Below are positions 5,851 to 6,951 of a DNA stretch of 6,951 nt, one piece after another (the stretch's first letter is position 1; the number at the start of each line of letters is the position of its first letter). Location: assembly GCA_051660685.1 (NCBI GenBank), contig JBOFQB010000069.1, positions 1 through 6,951 on the forward strand, read 5' to 3'. The notes beneath the pieces were generated by a model. The model was not told the DNA's origin and did not search any database. It saw nothing but the letters and a program-made list of their open reading frames with translations. The DNA comes from JAVBSX01 sp051660685 (lineage in GTDB: Bacteria; Planctomycetota; Planctomycetia; Pirellulales; Thermoguttaceae). The position numbers were made by a program, and so were the translations under genes.

Positions 5851-5927
5851 GGGGATTGGGGATAGGGAATGGGGGATAGGGGAATACTTTAGGTATCGCG
5901 CGGACTTAGCCCGGCGCAAGCCGGAAA
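5851..5927 (+). repeat. Composite repeat 3: G-tract, deleted monomer, GCAA hairpin
   Basis: Directly after the yidD stop comes a G-rich tract (5851-5886) with several runs of three to five G. A monomer remnant follows (TTTAG joined to GTATCGCGCG, 5888-5902), then ACTTAG and CCGGC-GCAA-GCCGG (5911-5924). Compared with composite 2, about 12 nt covering one hairpin arm and the loop are missing from the monomer, so this copy can no longer form that hairpin, while the GCAA hairpin is intact. The element fills the gap between the convergent yidD and the minus-strand gene ending at 5958, where transcript-end or stabiliser roles are possible. Confidence 0.8.
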
Positions 5928-5957
5928 TAATTTGCTTTTTCAAGATCAACCCCGAGT

Positions 5958-6638
5958 TCAAGGTCGGGCAAGGACTAATGTCAGGTCAAACGAATTCATT
6001 GGTTTTTCGTTGACGAGGACTTGAGCTGGTCGGACCCAGAGATAACTTTTAGCCTGATAATTGGGTTTTGGGACCAGAGAATCATTCGGGACTTCCTCGA
6101 AAACGTAAACGCCGGGCGTGTTGGTTGGGCGTTGCACAAAGCCGTAATGTGTTCGCAACCAATTGGTCAGCTTACGAAAATCACCCGTTGTTCCCCGAAA
6201 AGAAATTTTTTTGACTTCTTCAGAATCGAAATAATAGGTGATGGAACCGGCCAAATCGTCCACTTGATTGCCGGAAACGATTGGAACACGGTATCCTTGC
6301 AGATGCAGTTCGGGCATTGCAGCAGAAACACGGGGCCAACGTTCCATGATTTTAACCGGTGTCCAGTCAAAACGGAGTATTTCTTCAAGCGGAGTGGTTG
6401 GAATGGGCCGATAATCGCTTGAACCAGTATAGGCGGGACCTGATTGGATGATAATCGGCGGAGCAACCAATTCGTTTGACCGGGTTGTGAACTTCGCCGT
6501 CAACTCGTTCAACCCTGTCTGAATTCTCGCCCAATCTTCTTTTCCATGAAAGTAGATTCTCGGTCCCAGAAAAGCAGCCGAGCAGATCAGAATAAGCCAA
6601 AAAAACGAACGAACCATTTTGTAAAGTTGACGGATCAT
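5958..6638 (-). CDS. Membrane-anchored conserved hypothetical protein
   Basis: Function unknown. The 226-residue protein has one N-terminal hydrophobic segment (about 10-26, SFFWLILICSAAFLG) preceded by Arg and Lys, so it is probably anchored with its bulk in the periplasm. The body contains EILRFDWTPVKIMERWPRVS at 86-105, LQGYRVPIVSG at 113-123, DLAGSITYYFD at 128-138, a KKISFRGTTGD strand at 143-153, and a WLRTHYGF helix. This layout resembles a family I recall from planctomycetes, possibly DUF6690, but the name is from memory. Neither ATG 6638 nor the in-frame ATG encoding Met8 has a good Shine-Dalgarno. The upstream start is kept because it supplies the positive charges before the membrane segment. 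A 14-nt direct repeat sits immediately upstream of the start. Confidence 0.85.
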   Translation of the reverse strand: MIRQLYKMVRSFFWLILICSAAFLGPRIYFHGKEDWARIQTGLNELTAKFTTRSNELVAPPIIIQSGPAYTGSSDYRPIPTTPLEEILRFDWTPVKIMERWPRVSAAMPELHLQGYRVPIVSGNQVDDLAGSITYYFDSEEVKKISFRGTTGDFRKLTNWLRTHYGFVQRPTNTPGVYVFEEVPNDSLVPKPNYQAKSYLWVRPAQVLVNEKPMNSFDLTLVLARP

Positions 6639-6669
6639 AACAGTTGCTCAAACCTAACAGTTGCTTAAA
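6639..6669 (-). repeat. 14-nt tandem direct repeat abutting a start codon
   Basis: AACAGTTGCTCAAA (6639-6652) and AACAGTTGCTTAAA (6656-6669) are direct repeats with one mismatch and a 17-nt period, ending at the start codon of the minus-strand gene at 6638. Their position in the leader would fit an operator or a translational control site, but a chance or slippage duplication is equally possible. Confidence 0.6.
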
Positions 6670-6689
6670 AATGAAGTCATTGCCCTGTA

Positions 6690-6702
6690 GTCCCGTAGGG
6701 AC
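6690..6702. repeat. Short hairpin GTCCC-GTA-GGGAC
   Basis: A perfect 5-bp palindrome with a GTA loop. It is the first of a run of palindromic modules in the non-coding right end of the window, and is not followed by a T-run. Confidence 0.55.
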
Positions 6703-6715
6703 GGCCTCATTGTAG

Positions 6716-6748
6716 CCCCGTGCAAGACGTACTCGTCGCAGCACGGGG
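6716..6748. repeat. Nested hairpin with CCCCGTGC arms
   Basis: CCCCGTGC (6716-6723) pairs with GCACGGGG (6741-6748). Inside the 17-nt loop, GACG (6726-6729) pairs with CGTC (6734-6737) around TACT. The two-level stem looks like a discrete interspersed element rather than a terminator. Another small palindrome, AGCTGCGTAGCT, follows at about 6769-6780. Confidence 0.6.
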
Positions 6749-6784
6749 TTCGACGCACAAAAAAAATGAGCTGCGTAGCTGCGA

Positions 6785-6872
6785 CCTAATTTATCGTTTA
6801 GCCGAGGAACATCGTTCCGCGCGTCCGAATCGTCAAAACGCGCGGTACGTTGTACACGCGGCTAAACTTAGG
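6785..6872. repeat. Two-hairpin inverted repeat, copy E
   Basis: Outer arms GTTTAGC (6796-6802) and GCTAAAC (6861-6867), with a further CCTAA/TTAGG pair at the edges, enclose GGAAC-ATC-GTTCC (6806-6818) and CGCG-GTAC-GTT-GTAC-a-CGCG (6841-6860, with one bulged A). It is the same family as copies A and B. The base changes again keep the pairing. The micro-ORF seen in A and B is not kept here, because there is no ATG and the other arm has a one-base shift. Confidence 0.82.
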
Positions 6873-6951
6873 CCGCTCCGATGGAGCTACAATTTTTTGG
6901 GGGGCAATGCCCAACCCAGAGCTGCGGTCGCTTGCGCTCCCTTGCACTGGG
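6873..6951. repeat. Repeat tail and further palindromes at the window edge
   Basis: The GCTCCG-A-TGGAGC tail shared with copy B is followed by a T-run, then GGGC-AAT-GCCC (6902-6912), then CCCAGAGC (6915-6922), which pairs imperfectly with GCACTGGG (6944-6951) at the last base of the window. The element may continue beyond the window. No gene is visible between 6639 and 6951. Confidence 0.6.

Noticed and set aside
6021..6422. A 133-codon plus-strand frame opposite the membrane-anchored hypothetical
   Set aside because: The minus-strand frame has a membrane segment and family-like motifs, while the plus-strand one has neither.
1..6951. A defence, secretion or mobile gene system
   Set aside because: All well-supported genes are housekeeping or envelope genes; no transposase, integrase, nuclease, toxin-antitoxin pair or phage gene is visible.

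Overview
The window looks like chromosomal DNA of a planctomycete, probably a moderate-GC member of the Pirellulales or a relative. The evidence is protein-level. The prolipoprotein diacylglyceryl transferase carries a long soluble insertion with a PDZ-like stretch. A secreted protein has a planctomycete-style CX4CH motif. The last gene resembles a short membrane-anchored family that I associate with planctomycetes. The taxonomic call is inferred from remembered family features, not from a search.

Layout: 1-258 is a leader region ending in a two-hairpin repeat (A) that abuts lgt (259-1665, +). A 366-base gap follows, holding a G-rich tract and one doubtful small minus-strand ORF. A secreted CX4CH protein (2032-3336, +) converges on pyrC, dihydroorotase (3454-4719, -), with a second two-hairpin repeat (B) between the two stops. 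The 311-base region 4720-5030 holds a composite repeat and a sigma70-like promoter for a two-gene unit: a DJ-1/PfpI-family protein (5031-5594) and yidD (5627-5845). A mirror-image composite repeat follows, then a convergent membrane-anchored conserved hypothetical (5958-6638, -). The right end (6639-6951) is non-coding and packed with palindromes, including a third two-hairpin repeat (E).

The genes are mostly housekeeping and do not form one pathway. Lgt (lipoprotein maturation) and YidD (membrane protein insertion) both serve envelope biogenesis, PyrC serves pyrimidine synthesis, and the DJ-1/PfpI protein is probably a stress or repair enzyme. I see no defence, secretion or biosynthetic cluster and no transposase.

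The most distinctive content is the intergenic repeat family. One monomer of about 27 nt, built around a hairpin with an AAC (or GTT) loop, appears as inverted pairs (A, B, E) and as single copies attached to G-rich tracts. Hairpin arms differ between copies while base pairing is kept, so the structure itself appears to be maintained.
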